A DNA stretch of 64,000 nt from Flavobacterium bernardetii (GTDB taxonomy: Bacteria > Bacteroidota > Bacteroidia > Flavobacteriales > Flavobacteriaceae): NCBI RefSeq assembly GCF_011305415.1, contig NZ_JAANOQ010000001.1, forward strand, positions 186,001 through 250,000. Direction: 5' to 3'. Positions 43,529-54,483 of this stretch are shown here, in pieces. The notes below the pieces were generated by a model. That model made no database searches. It had not been told where the DNA came from and saw nothing but the letters and a program-made list of their open reading frames with translations. Made by a program: the position numbers and the translations under genes. The stretch's first letter is position 1, and each line of letters opens with the position of its first letter.

Positions 43529-45208
43529 ATGAAGTCATTATACGATATAATTTCCGAACGAAGAGATACACGCCATTTTACAAATGATGAAGTTCCTGCT
43601 GAAGTGTTGGAAAAAGCATTAGAAGCCGGACACAAAGCACCATCCGTAGGATTAACTGATGCGACTAGATATTATATCATTGAATCTGAAGAAATTAAAA
43701 AGCAAGTCAAAGAATTATTTACTTCATATCATAAAAAATCAGCCAATCAAACCGATTCTGAAAATCAAAAAAAATCATATTTAGAATTAAAGTTAGAAGC
43801 GATTGAAGAAGCACCAATCGGATTAGTGATTGCTTACGACCGTTCGGTTTTAGATAAATTTACTATTGGAACTGTTGGAAGTAATGAATCTGTAAAATTT
43901 AGTTCGGTTTGTGCGGCTCAAAATATTTGGTTGTCGTTGACCGAACAAGGTTATTCTATGGGTTGGGTTTCGATTATCAATTACCATCATTTTAAAAAGT
44001 TATTAAATTTACCCGATTATATTGAGCCTTTGGGTTATTTCTGTATCGGAAAACCAGCAACAGATTACGGAAAACAACCGATGTTACAACAATTAGATTG
44101 GAAACAAAAATTGGATAAACCAATCGTTACTAAAATTGAAAATTTCACACCAGTTAATCATTTAGAATTAGAGAATTTTGCGGTTTTACATTCGCATTCT
44201 TCTGTTTTAAAAGATCAATTGAATGATAAGATTAATCAGAAGACAAAACCTTTAGGTTCATTAGGCGTTTTAGAGAAATTGGCGTTACAAATTGGTTTAG
44301 TATTTCAAACAGAAACGCCAAAAATTGTAAATCCAACGATTGTTGTTTTTGCTGCTGATCACGGAATTGCTAATCACGGTGTAAGTGCTTATCCGCAAGA
44401 AGTAACGCGACAAATGGTAGAAAATTTCTTAAAAGGTGGCGCGGCAATTTCAGTATTTTGTAAACAAAACAATATCGATTTAAAGATTGTTGACGCAGGT
44501 GTTAATTACGATTTTCCAACGAATACTCCAATCATGAATAAGAAAATTGCAAAAGGAACGCAATCCTTTCTAACTACTTCAGCAATGAGTAGCAATGAAA
44601 TGAATTTATGTTTTCAATATGGTGCCGAAGTGGTAAATGAAATTCATCAAAACGGAAGTAATTGCATTGGTTTTGGAGAAATGGGTATCGGAAATACTTC
44701 TACAGCTTCAGTTTTAATGAGTGTGTTAACCAAGATACCAATTGAAGATTGTGTAGGAAAAGGAACTGGAGTTGTAGATGAAAAATTAAAAAACAAAATT
44801 GAGATTTTATCAAAAGCGATTTCTAATTTTGAAGAAGAAGCGAATTGGGGAAATTTAGTTCAATATTTTGGTGGTTTTGAAATTTTGCAAATGGCAGGAG
44901 GAATGTTGCAAGCCTATCAAAATAAGATGCTAATTTTAGTGGATGGCTTTATTTCTACGGTTGCGTTTTTAATTGCTTATCAAAAGAATCCAGCAATCAA
45001 ACAAAATGCTATTTTTTCACATTGTTCAGAAGAAAAAGCACACATCGATTTGCTAAATTATTTACAAGTAGAACCTATTTTATCTTTAAATATGAGATTA
45101 GGTGAGGGAAGTGGTTGTGCAGTTGCATTTCCTGTTATTCAATCTTCGCTAACTTTTTTAAACGAAATGACAACTTTTGAAAGTGCCGGAATAAGTAATA
45201 AAGAGTGA
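43529..45208 (+). CDS. bluB-cobT: BluB-CobT fusion: dimethylbenzimidazole synthase and its phosphoribosyltransferase
   Basis: The 559-residue protein joins two enzymes. Residues 1-205 are BluB (nitroreductase fold; RRDTRHFTNDEVPAEVLEKA, GHKAPSVGLTDATRYYII, GYSMGWVSI, GYFCIGKPA), which makes 5,6-dimethylbenzimidazole from FMN. Residues 215-555 are CobT (TKPLGSLGVLEKLALQIG, FAADHGIANHGVSAYPQEVT, GIGNTSTASVLM, LGEGSGCAVAFPVI with the catalytic Glu), which activates it to alpha-ribazole phosphate. The linker is short. The fusion makes and uses the lower ligand in one polypeptide. Confidence 0.93.
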   Translation: MKSLYDIISERRDTRHFTNDEVPAEVLEKALEAGHKAPSVGLTDATRYYIIESEEIKKQVKELFTSYHKKSANQTDSENQKKSYLELKLEAIEEAPIGLVIAYDRSVLDKFTIGTVGSNESVKFSSVCAAQNIWLSLTEQGYSMGWVSIINYHHFKKLLNLPDYIEPLGYFCIGKPATDYGKQPMLQQLDWKQKLDKPIVTKIENFTPVNHLELENFAVLHSHSSVLKDQLNDKINQKTKPLGSLGVLEKLALQIGLVFQTETPKIVNPTIVVFAADHGIANHGVSAYPQEVTRQMVENFLKGGAAISVFCKQNNIDLKIVDAGVNYDFPTNTPIMNKKIAKGTQSFLTTSAMSSNEMNLCFQYGAEVVNEIHQNGSNCIGFGEMGIGNTSTASVLMSVLTKIPIEDCVGKGTGVVDEKLKNKIEILSKAISNFEEEANWGNLVQYFGGFEILQMAGGMLQAYQNKMLILVDGFISTVAFLIAYQKNPAIKQNAIFSHCSEEKAHIDLLNYLQVEPILSLNMRLGEGSGCAVAFPVIQSSLTFLNEMTTFESAGISNKE

Positions 45209-45249
45209 CTTCGAGAACCTCAGTCACCGGTTGGCTGAGGCTCTCGAAG
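45209..45249. repeat. Intergenic hairpin, copy 2 of the CTTCGAGAACCTCAG repeat
   Basis: CTTCGAGAACCTCAG (45209-45223) and CTGAGGCTCTCGAAG (45235-45249) pair with one mismatch around an 11-nt loop. The left arm continues into TCACC, as in the copy at 2239-2260. It starts at the stop codon of bluB-cobT and may act as a terminator or processing site before cobS. Confidence 0.7.
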
Positions 45250-45253
45250 CCAA

Positions 45254-45288
45254 GTAAAAAGTTAAAAGAGTCAAGTAAAAAGTAAAAG
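45254..45288. repeat. Degenerate heptamer array (GTAAAAA-like) upstream of cobS
   Basis: Five 7-bp units are in register: GTAAAAA, GTTAAAA, GAGTCAA, GTAAAAA, GTAAAAG. They are followed by CTTTGCG-type repeats (45293-45333), which recur before thiF at 53614-53640. Confidence 0.65.
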
Positions 45289-45346
45289 AAATACTTTGCG
45301 AGCCTTGCGAAAAACTTTGCGTTCTTTGCGGTTAAATATAAAAAAC

Positions 45347-46141
45347 ATGAAAAAACAATTAGATATATTTTTTACAGCCTTAATGTTTTACACAAGAATT
45401 CCTTGTCCGAAAAACATCACACACGATCCAACTTATTTAAACAAAGCCACCAGGTATTTTCCTTTAATTGGATGGATTGTTGGAGGAATTGGAGCTATAT
45501 TTTTTGCCATTTCTTATAAAATATTTTCTTTAGAACTAGCGATTCTTTTTAGTTTGATAGCTAATATTTTAACAACAGGCGCGTTTCACGAAGATGGTTT
45601 CGCAGATGTTTGTGACGGTTTTGGTGGCGGTTGGACGAAAGAAAAAATCCTAAAAATCATGAAAGACAGCGCCATTGGTGCCTATGGTGCGATTGGTTTG
45701 GTGTTGTTATTTGCGATTAAGTTTTTCGCGATTAAAGAAGTTATTGATACTGATAGTAACTATTATATTGTAATTACCGAGTGTGCTTTCTTATTTGTAA
45801 TGGTTCACGCGTTAAGCAGATTAACTGCCATATCCATTATTTTCACCACAGAATATGTACGAGAAGATGAATTGTCCAAAAGTAAACCCATCGCAAAACA
45901 AAACACTTGGAAAGAAATTGTTGGTGCTTTTGTTTTTGGGTTAGCTCCTTTGTTGTTTCTTACTTTTTTTAACTGGAAATATATTTTAATCTTAATTCCT
46001 TTATGTGTTTTACGTTTTTTCTTAATTCGTTATTTTAAAAAATGGATTGGCGGCTATACTGGAGATTGCTTAGGAGCCACACAGCAATTAGCTGAGGTAA
46101 TTATCTATTTATCAATTATTGCACTATGGAAATTTATTTAG
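45347..46141 (+). CDS. cobS: Adenosylcobinamide-GDP ribazoletransferase
   Basis: CobS joins GDP-cobinamide and alpha-ribazole to finish the nucleotide loop. The start is set at the ATG at 45347 (MKKQLDIFFTALMFYTRIPC), since the longer frame to 45296 runs through CTTTGCG repeats. It encodes 264 residues with about seven membrane segments and the signature FHEDGFADVCDGFGGGWTKE (metal-binding HEDGxAD..DG). It overlaps cobC by 16 bp. Confidence 0.93.
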   Translation: MKKQLDIFFTALMFYTRIPCPKNITHDPTYLNKATRYFPLIGWIVGGIGAIFFAISYKIFSLELAILFSLIANILTTGAFHEDGFADVCDGFGGGWTKEKILKIMKDSAIGAYGAIGLVLLFAIKFFAIKEVIDTDSNYYIVITECAFLFVMVHALSRLTAISIIFTTEYVREDELSKSKPIAKQNTWKEIVGAFVFGLAPLLFLTFFNWKYILILIPLCVLRFFLIRYFKKWIGGYTGDCLGATQQLAEVIIYLSIIALWKFI

Positions 46142-46647
46142 TTCGTCATACGGAAACTATTTGTGAAAAAGGGATTTGTTACGGTCAAGCCGATATGGAC
46201 ATAAAAGAACCATATTTAGATGTTTTTGAAGAAATAAAAGCACAACTTCCTACTGATGCTATTGTGTATTCGAGTCCTTTGATGAGATGTAAAAAAATGG
46301 CTGAATTTATTTCAAACGAAAGTACTTTCGATAAACGTTTGATGGAAATGAATTTCGGCAATTGGGAATTACAACCTTGGAATGACATTTCGCAAGAAGA
46401 AATTCAATCTTGGATGGATAATTTTGTTACCGTAAGTGTTCCTAATGGCGAATCATTTGAAGATTTACATGAACGTGTAGGTGAATTTTATTCCGAATTA
46501 CTTCATAAAAAAGAAGCTAAAGTCATAATTATTTGTCATGCTGGCAGTATAAGAAGTATTTTATCTCACTATCATAAAACCAATCTTATAGATGCTTTTT
46601 CGTTATATTCTATTAAATATGGAGAAGTAATAAAACTTAGTTTTTAA
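46126..46647 (+). CDS. cobC: Alpha-ribazole phosphatase (histidine phosphatase family)
   Basis: The 173-residue protein has the RHG-type motif LVRHTETICEKGICYGQADM, then VYSSPLMRCKKMAEF, LMEMNFGNWE and IICHAGSIRSIL with the second catalytic His. CobC would dephosphorylate alpha-ribazole phosphate or the finished cobalamin phosphate. It overlaps cobS by 16 bp. It also overlaps the T9SS gene at its 3' end by 11 bp in the convergent direction. Confidence 0.92.
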   Translation: MEIYLVRHTETICEKGICYGQADMDIKEPYLDVFEEIKAQLPTDAIVYSSPLMRCKKMAEFISNESTFDKRLMEMNFGNWELQPWNDISQEEIQSWMDNFVTVSVPNGESFEDLHERVGEFYSELLHKKEAKVIIICHAGSIRSILSHYHKTNLIDAFSLYSIKYGEVIKLSF

Positions 46648-47479
46648 TTATTTTATGAGTTGACTTAGAGCTGTCATCATAGTTTAGTTGAAGAAAATAT
46701 ATTCCATTATTTAATTGTGAAATCGAATTTTCAAATTCAGTTTTACTTTGAGAATTAATTATCATTTTCCCAGAAATATCAATTACTTCATAATTTGAAA
46801 TTGTTTTAACAGATTCTATTTTTAATTCATTTTGAAATGGATTCGGATAAATTGAAGTTGCTTTGTTTTCAAATGTTTCGTTGTTTAAAACCAACTGACT
46901 GGTTACGTATTCTGTATTTATAATTCCAGTTACATAAGACTCTAATTCAGTTTTTAAATTGTTTAAATTGCAATCATTACATTTAATAAAATATCTGTCT
47001 TGCATAGAATATGCATTATTCATTAAATAAACATTATGATTTTGAAATATTGAATTTAAGGGACTATCATTTGTTTCAATTATTCCATTATTTGGATTTA
47101 TACTTGTTATAAAATTATTATTTATAAATCTTACAATCAATGTATTATTGAAATAATAATATTCCGAAATACCCGCACTTTGAATTACGCTGTTATAATT
47201 AATTAAATCTTGTTTTAAATTTTGTAAGTTACAGTTTCCGCAATCAATTGCCATATAATGTAAATTGTCTGCAGCATTTATTCCTTTATCTGCATAAGTC
47301 ATAACATTATGGTTTAGTAATATTGCATTTAATCCAGCATCATTAGAGTTTGCTCCATAAATACCTGCCATAGAATTATAAAATGGTGTACCAATATTAT
47401 CATTCACTAACTTTAGTTCAATCGATTGTTGTGCAAATCCCACAAATGAACTCAATAATAATAGTATAAATTTTTTCAT
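46637..47479 (-). CDS. Secreted protein with an internal duplication and T9SS type A sorting domain
   Basis: The 280-residue protein has a signal peptide (ending GFAQ) and a T9SS tail (YPNPFQNELKIES, VIDISGKMIINSQ, LNNGIYFLQLNYD). Two ~50-residue repeats share LNxIxxNHNV, then a CxNCNLxNLK motif: AIDCGNCNLQNLKQDLINYN and IKCNDCNLNNLKTELESYV. The CxxC pairs suggest structural disulfides. Function is unknown. The 3' end overlaps cobC convergently. Confidence 0.87.
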   Translation of the reverse strand: MKKFILLLLSSFVGFAQQSIELKLVNDNIGTPFYNSMAGIYGANSNDAGLNAILLNHNVMTYADKGINAADNLHYMAIDCGNCNLQNLKQDLINYNSVIQSAGISEYYYFNNTLIVRFINNNFITSINPNNGIIETNDSPLNSIFQNHNVYLMNNAYSMQDRYFIKCNDCNLNNLKTELESYVTGIINTEYVTSQLVLNNETFENKATSIYPNPFQNELKIESVKTISNYEVIDISGKMIINSQSKTEFENSISQLNNGIYFLQLNYDDSSKSTHKIIKN

Positions 47480-47549
47480 AATAATTTACGTGCTTAAATT
47501 CTTACGTAAAGATAAGGAAATAATTTCAGAATGTTAATAATTTTATTAA

Positions 47550-47557
47550 TATATTTG
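47550..47557 (+). promoter_or_regulatory. Predicted promoter -7 element of the thiamine operon
   Basis: TATATTTG fits TAnnTTTG and ends 6 bp before the TPP riboswitch, consistent with transcription starting at the riboswitch 5' end. Confidence 0.6.
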
Positions 47558-47562
47558 CAATG

Positions 47563-47645
47563 CTTTAGGGGTGTTTGCGAATTAGCAAGCTGAGATTTTA
47601 CCCTCTGAACCTGATCTAGATCATACTAGCGTAGGGAAAAGTAAA
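47563..47645 (+). ncRNA. TPP riboswitch (THI element)
   Basis: The core is textbook: AGGGGTG, CTGAGATTTTACCC, GAACCTGATCT and ATACTAGCGTAGGGA. These motifs bind thiamine pyrophosphate. It controls the thi operon that starts at 47726. A hairpin with a T-run at 47662-47686 lies between the aptamer and thiS. Confidence 0.97.
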
Positions 47646-47661
47646 TGACTTCTTTCTGTAT

Positions 47662-47686
47662 AAGTGTATTTCATACGCACTTTTTT
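47662..47686 (+). terminator. Likely riboswitch-controlled terminator
   Basis: The hairpin AAGTGTAT/ATACGCACTT with a 2-nt bulge and six Ts lies 17 bp after the aptamer. It fits a transcriptional expression platform that closes when TPP is bound. The alternative antiterminator pairing was not traced. Confidence 0.6.
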
Positions 47687-47725
47687 GAGTAGCCATTCCT
47701 AAAGCTTTTTTTAAAAATTTAGGTA

Positions 47726-47932
47726 ATGGAATTAAAAATCAACAATCAATTAAAAAGCTTCGAACAAGAAACTATTTCTGTTCAAGAACTTTTGGATTTA
47801 GAACGTCCAAACAAACAAAATGGTATTGCCATTGGTGTTAACGGCTCTATTGTTTCCAAAATTCATTGGGAAAACACTTTCCTATTTCCTTCAGACGATA
47901 TTCTAATCATTACTGCAACTCAAGGCGGTTAA
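47726..47932 (+). CDS. thiS: Sulfur carrier protein ThiS
   Basis: The 68-residue ubiquitin-like protein has the beta-grasp pattern (MELKINNQLKSFEQETISVQ, ELLDLERP, IAIGVNGSIV) and ends ATQGG with the essential GG. It carries sulfur as a thiocarboxylate to the thiazole synthase ThiG. It is the first gene after the TPP riboswitch. Confidence 0.95.
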   Translation: MELKINNQLKSFEQETISVQELLDLERPNKQNGIAIGVNGSIVSKIHWENTFLFPSDDILIITATQGG

Positions 47933-47936
47933 CTAA

Positions 47937-49768
<1,832 letters not shown>

Positions 49769-49769
<1 letters not shown>

Positions 49770-50356
49770 TGATTGTCATCACTAATCCTTTTTCAATCGA
49801 AAATGAATTTCAAATACTTCATCAATTGTTTGAAGAAGGATTAGCATTATTACATGTTAGAAAACCAACGTATTCCGAAAAGGAGATGAGAAGTTTTCTT
49901 ACTAATATTGATGAAAATTATCGTTCTCGAATTGTGTTACACAAGTATCATAAACTGGCGGAAGAATTTCAAATCAATCGAATTCATTTTTATGAGAAAG
50001 AGCAAGTTAATCCTGCAAGGTTTCAAAAACCTTGTAGGTATGTTTTCTCAACATCAACACATAATATGACAATATTTAATGATTTAAAAACCGAATTTTA
50101 TTCTGCTTTTTTGAGTCCTGTTTTCCCAAGTATTTCGAAACCAAATTATAAGTCAGATGAAAATCTTTTAGAAACAATAAGTAAAAGAACCAATTTTAAT
50201 ACAAAGTTAGTAGCACTTGGAGGAATAAATGAAAATAACATCAAAATCGCTTTAGATTCTGGTTTTGATGATGTAGCGCTTTTAGGATGTATTTGGTTAA
50301 ACGATAATCCAATTCAAAAATTTAAAAAATGTCAGAAAATCGTCCATTCGTATTAA
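49769..50356 (+). CDS. ThiE/TenI-like protein (divergent thiamine phosphate synthase paralogue)
   Basis: The 195-residue protein has a TIM-barrel layout resembling ThiE: ALLHVRKPTYSEKEMRSFL, RFHFYE-like RIHFYEKEQ, FSTSTHN, FLSPVFPSISKPNY and LGGINENN. Several ThiE residues (the NDHV and HLGxxD motifs) are lost. It may be the TenI-type thiazole tautomerase or a structural partner. It lies between thiC and thiD, an order common in Bacteroidetes. A true ThiE follows at 51074. Confidence 0.85.
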
Positions 50357-51081
50357 CCATTGCAGGATTTGATCCTTCAGCTGGAGCTGGAATTTTAGCG
50401 GATATTAAAACGTTTGAACAATTGAAAACGTACGGAATTGCTATTCCAACAGCTTACACCATTCAAACGGAAAATCAGTTTATAGAAATGGAATGGGTTG
50501 CTATTGAAAAAGTAGTATTTCAAATTGAATTGTTCCTGAAAGCATATAAAATTAAAGCCATCAAAATCGGAATTGTTTCTTGTTTGTCGGATTTGAAATT
50601 TATCATTCAAAAAATTAGAAGTATAGATTCAAAAGTTCCAATAATTTGGGACACTGTTTTAAAATCGACAACCGAATTCTCTTTTTTAGAAATAGAAAAC
50701 CGGCAAGATTTACAATTTATTTTACAAGCAATTCAATTAATTACACCAAATAATGATGAGGTTTTAAAATTAATTCCGAGTGCCATTTCAGTGGAAGAAA
50801 ATCTGAATTATTTAAGAAATCATACTGCAGTTTTATGGAAAGGCGGACATAAAAAGGAAGCAAAAGGAACAGATATTCTTCTTACCAAGAATACAGAAAT
50901 TAGTATACATCCAACTTTAAATAATTGTTCAGAGAAACATGGATCTGGTTGTGTGTTGTCTTCGGCAATTACAGCTTATTTGAGCTTAGGTGAAAACTTA
51001 GAAGAAGCTTGTAGAAAAGCAAAATTATATACAGAAAAAATATTACAATCCAATTTATCAAAATTAGCGTATCATGCTTGA
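50329..51081 (+). CDS. thiD: Hydroxymethylpyrimidine (phosphate) kinase ThiD
   Basis: ThiD makes HMP-PP. The 250-residue ribokinase-fold protein has TIAGFDPSAGAGILADIKTF, AIKIGIVSCL, LITPNNDEV and KHGSGCVLSSAITAYL (GSGC in place of the usual GTGC). It overlaps the ThiE-like gene by 28 bp and thiE by 8 bp. Confidence 0.93.
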   Translation: MSENRPFVLTIAGFDPSAGAGILADIKTFEQLKTYGIAIPTAYTIQTENQFIEMEWVAIEKVVFQIELFLKAYKIKAIKIGIVSCLSDLKFIIQKIRSIDSKVPIIWDTVLKSTTEFSFLEIENRQDLQFILQAIQLITPNNDEVLKLIPSAISVEENLNYLRNHTAVLWKGGHKKEAKGTDILLTKNTEISIHPTLNNCSEKHGSGCVLSSAITAYLSLGENLEEACRKAKLYTEKILQSNLSKLAYHA

Positions 51082-51694
51082 AAAAATTCAATACATCTCG
51101 CAAGGAGATTCACCTGAACAACAATTAGCCAATATTAGTAAGGCTTTAGACGCTGGCTGCAAATGGATTCAGTTACGCTATAAAAACAAAGCCATAGAAG
51201 AAGTACAAACGCTTGCTAAAATGGTACAAAAAATTTGTAGAGCGTATGACGCCACATTCATAATTAATGACCATGTGCAAGTGGCTAGTGAAATTAATGC
51301 AGATGGAGTGCATTTAGGTTTAGATGATATTTCTGTTATGGAAGCAAGAATATTATTAAAAGACAAAATCATTGGCGGAACTGCAAATTCATTAAAAGAT
51401 GTTTTACAAAGAGTGAATGAAAAATGCGATTACATCGGATTAGGCCCCTTTCGATTTACAACAACTAAAGAAAAATTAAGTCCAGTCTTAGGAATTGAAG
51501 GCTATCAAGAAATTTTAAAGGAAGTAAAAAATAGAAATATTGACATCCCAATTTATGCTATTGGCGGAATTGAAATAGAAGATGTTGAAAAATTAGAGCA
51601 AGCGGGTGTGTATGGAGTAGCAGTATCTGGTTTAATTACACATCATAAAAACCCAGAAATTTTATTTAAACCCAAAGAAATATGCAACCATTAA
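51074..51694 (+). CDS. thiE: Thiamine phosphate synthase ThiE
   Basis: ThiE couples HMP-PP and thiazole phosphate to thiamine phosphate. The 206-residue TIM barrel keeps the catalytic motifs [35 protein letters not shown] and [18 protein letters not shown]. It overlaps thiD and thiG by short stretches. Confidence 0.95.
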   Translation: MLEKIQYISQGDSPEQQLANISKALDAGCKWIQLRYKNKAIEEVQTLAKMVQKICRAYDATFIINDHVQVASEINADGVHLGLDDISVMEARILLKDKIIGGTANSLKDVLQRVNEKCDYIGLGPFRFTTTKEKLSPVLGIEGYQEILKEVKNRNIDIPIYAIGGIEIEDVEKLEQAGVYGVAVSGLITHHKNPEILFKPKEICNH

Positions 51695-52452
51695 AAATAG
51701 GAAATACCACGTTCAACTCGCGTTTGTTTTTAGGAACTGGAAAATTTGGTTCGAATGTAGAAATGGGAAAAGCGATTTTAGCTTCGGAAAGTGAATTGGT
51801 AACAGTTGCTTTGAAACGAGTCGATTTTGAAACAGAAACGGATGCGATTTTATCAAATCTCCCAAATAATATTAAGCTATTACCAAATACTTCTGGTGCG
51901 AGAAATGCTAAAGAAGCAGTTTTTGCTGCTCAATTAGCCAGAGAAGCTATGGAAACAAATTTCATAAAATTAGAAATTCATCCCGATCCAAAGTATTTAA
52001 TGCCTGATCCAATCGAAACCTTAAAAGCAACAGAAGAATTAGCAAAACTAGGTTTTATTGTATTACCATACATTCACGCCGATCCCGTTTTGTGTAAGCT
52101 TTTAGAAGAAGTTGGAACTGCAGCTGTTATGCCATTAGGTGCGCCAATTGGAAGCAATAAGGGCTTAAAAACCATCGATTTTTTAGAAATTATTATCGAA
52201 CAAAGTAAGGTTCCTGTAATTATTGATGCAGGTTTAGGTGCGCCATCTGATGCAGCAAAAGCCATGGAATTAGGTGCTGATGCGGTGTTAGTAAACACGG
52301 CAATTGCAGTTGCTGGAAATCCAGTTTTAATGGCGCAAGCTTTTAAAGAAGCTGTAATTGCTGGGCGACATGCCTTTGAAGCTCAATTAGCACAACCGAT
52401 GAAATTTGCAGTGGCTTCAAGTCCGTTAACAGCCTTTTTAAATGATTTATAA
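51682..52452 (+). CDS. thiG: Thiazole synthase ThiG
   Basis: ThiG builds the thiazole from DXP, dehydroglycine and ThiS thiocarboxylate. The 256-residue TIM barrel has [55 protein letters not shown] with the catalytic Lys, and [11 protein letters not shown]. It overlaps thiE by 13 bp and shares its last base with thiH. Confidence 0.97.
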   Translation: MQPLKIGNTTFNSRLFLGTGKFGSNVEMGKAILASESELVTVALKRVDFETETDAILSNLPNNIKLLPNTSGARNAKEAVFAAQLAREAMETNFIKLEIHPDPKYLMPDPIETLKATEELAKLGFIVLPYIHADPVLCKLLEEVGTAAVMPLGAPIGSNKGLKTIDFLEIIIEQSKVPVIIDAGLGAPSDAAKAMELGADAVLVNTAIAVAGNPVLMAQAFKEAVIAGRHAFEAQLAQPMKFAVASSPLTAFLNDL

Positions 52453-53570
52453 TGAATACTTTTAAAGCTGTTTTTGAACACTATAATTGGAAGGAAATCC
52501 AAACTAAAATCTATCAAACGACCACAATTGATGTGGAAAGAGCGTTAGCTAAATCAAAGAAAAGTTTGGAAGATTTCATAGTTTTAATTTCACCAGCCGC
52601 CCAACCTTATTTGGAAGAAATGGCACAAATGAGTCATTATTTAACGAAAAAGAGATTTGGAAAAACGATTCAAATGTATGCGCCGTTGTATTTAAGTAAC
52701 GAATGTCAGAACATTTGTACCTATTGTGGTTTTAGTTTAGATAATAAAATAAAGCGCATTACTTTAAAAGATTCAGAAATTTTACTAGAAGTGGCTGAAC
52801 TCAAAAAAATGGGGTTTGATCATGTTTTATTAGTAACAGGCGAAGCGAATTATACCGTTAATATCAATTATTTTTTAAATGCGATTGACTTAATTAAGAA
52901 GGATTTTTCTAATATTTCTGTTGAGGTGCAACCTTTGTCAACGGAAGAATATTCACAATTACATGAAGCGGGTGTGTATTCGGTTTTAGTCTATCAAGAA
53001 ACGTATCATCAAGAAGTGTACAAAAAGTATCATCCAAAAGGAAAAAAATCAAATTTCGATTTCCGATTAGAAACACCAGACCGAGTGGCAAGGGCTGGAA
53101 TTCATAAAATAGGTTTAGGGGTTTTGTTGGGTTTAGAAGATTGGCGAACCGATAGTTTTTTCAATGCTTTGCATATTGATTATCTTCAGAAAATGTATTG
53201 GAAGAGTAAATATTCGGTTTCTTTTCCAAGATTGCGACCAGCAGAAGGAGTAGAACAACCTAATTTTATTATGGACGACAAAGATTTATTACAACTAATT
53301 TGTGCGTACAGAATTTGGAATGAAGATTTAGAAATTTCCATTTCGACTCGTGAAAACGAAAAATTCAGAAATAATATTATTCCGATTGGAGTGACAAGCA
53401 TGAGTGCCGCTTCTAAAACAAATCCTGGAGGTTATGTAGTGAATGTAGAATCTTTAGAACAGTTTGAAATTAGTGATGATAGAAGCGTTGATGAAATCGC
53501 AAATCTGATTAAAAATGCTGGTTATGAACCGGTTTGGAAAGATTGGGATTTGGCTTTTTCTTCAAAATAA
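52452..53570 (+). CDS. thiH: 2-iminoacetate synthase ThiH
   Basis: ThiH is a radical SAM enzyme that cleaves tyrosine to dehydroglycine. The 372-residue protein has the CxxxCxxC cluster motif in SNECQNICTYCGFSLDN, with VLLVTGEANYTV and QPLSTEEYSQLHEAGVYSVL. Its presence instead of ThiO fits an anaerobic-type route. It shares a base with thiG. Confidence 0.96.
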   Translation: MNTFKAVFEHYNWKEIQTKIYQTTTIDVERALAKSKKSLEDFIVLISPAAQPYLEEMAQMSHYLTKKRFGKTIQMYAPLYLSNECQNICTYCGFSLDNKIKRITLKDSEILLEVAELKKMGFDHVLLVTGEANYTVNINYFLNAIDLIKKDFSNISVEVQPLSTEEYSQLHEAGVYSVLVYQETYHQEVYKKYHPKGKKSNFDFRLETPDRVARAGIHKIGLGVLLGLEDWRTDSFFNALHIDYLQKMYWKSKYSVSFPRLRPAEGVEQPNFIMDDKDLLQLICAYRIWNEDLEISISTRENEKFRNNIIPIGVTSMSAASKTNPGGYVVNVESLEQFEISDDRSVDEIANLIKNAGYEPVWKDWDLAFSSK

Positions 53571-53683
53571 AGTAAATAATTGGAGATAGTATAAAAACAA
53601 GATTGCAAAATAAATTCTTTGCGACTCTGCGTCTTTGCGTGAAACTTTAATCACTTAGTATATCTTCAATAAACAAAAATAAA

Positions 53684-54394
53684 ATGATAGAAATTCAAGA
53701 TTTTTTAAGATATAGTAAACAAATACAATTGCCTGAAATTGGCGAATCAGGTCAACTAAAAATCAAACAAGCTCGCGTTTTAGTAATCGGTGCTGGTGGT
53801 TTGGGTTGTCCGGTTTTACAATATTTAGCGGTAGTTGGAGTTGGAAATATTGGTATTGTAGATTTTGATAAAGTGGAAGTACACAACTTGCATCGTCAAA
53901 TTTTATATACTGAAAATCATGTTGGGCAATTAAAAGCATCGACTGCAAAAACAATTTTAGAAAACTTAAATCCGAATATCAATATTCAATCTTTTAAAGA
54001 AAAATTGACTTTAGAAAATGCAAAAGAAATCATCACGAATTTCGATTTGGTAGTCGATGGAACGGATAATTTCACCACCCGTTATATTATCAACGATACT
54101 TGTGTGTTACTTAATAAACCATTGATTTATGGCAGTATTTTTAAATTTGAAGGACAAATTGCTGTTTTCAATCACAAAAATTCTAAAAATTTAAGAGATA
54201 TTTTTCCAGAACCACCGAATCCTGAAGATGTTCCAAATTGTTCATTAAATGGGGTTTTAGGAACTTTGCCTGGAATAATTGGAACGCTAATGGCACAAGA
54301 AACCTTAAAACTTATTTTGGAGTTACCTACTTTAAAAAATGAACTATTACTCTTTGATACTTTGAATTTTAATTTCACGAAATTGAAATTTTAA
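53684..54394 (+). CDS. thiF: ThiF/MoeB/HesA family adenylyltransferase
   Basis: ThiF adenylates the ThiS C-terminus. The 236-residue protein has VLVIGAGGLGCPVLQYLAVV, GIVDFDKVEVHNLHRQILY, GQLKASTAKTI and VDGTDNFTTRYIINDTC. The two CxxC zinc pairs of E. coli ThiF are missing (LRDIFPEPPN in place of CxxC). The NCSLNGVLG cysteine is kept. It lies 113 bp after thiH, with CTTTGCG repeats in the gap. Confidence 0.92.
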   Translation: MIEIQDFLRYSKQIQLPEIGESGQLKIKQARVLVIGAGGLGCPVLQYLAVVGVGNIGIVDFDKVEVHNLHRQILYTENHVGQLKASTAKTILENLNPNINIQSFKEKLTLENAKEIITNFDLVVDGTDNFTTRYIINDTCVLLNKPLIYGSIFKFEGQIAVFNHKNSKNLRDIFPEPPNPEDVPNCSLNGVLGTLPGIIGTLMAQETLKLILELPTLKNELLLFDTLNFNFTKLKF

Positions 54395-54415
54395 TCATAA
54401 AAATTAATTAATATT

Positions 54416-54444
54416 TTGATTTGATTAGATAATTCGTATTTTTG
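54416..54444 (+). promoter_or_regulatory. Predicted promoter of the cobalamin riboswitch transcript
   Basis: TTG (54416-54418) and TATTTTTG (54437-54444) with an 18-nt spacer match the Bacteroidetes promoter. It lies 40 bp before the conserved riboswitch core. Confidence 0.65.
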
Positions 54445-54483
54445 TTCTCGAATTATGGTTGATTTTTACACTTTTCGTAAAAT

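Noticed and set aside
45296-45346. Longer start for cobS
   Set aside because: The extra codons are translated from CTTTGCG repeats, and the ATG at 45347 matches the family start.
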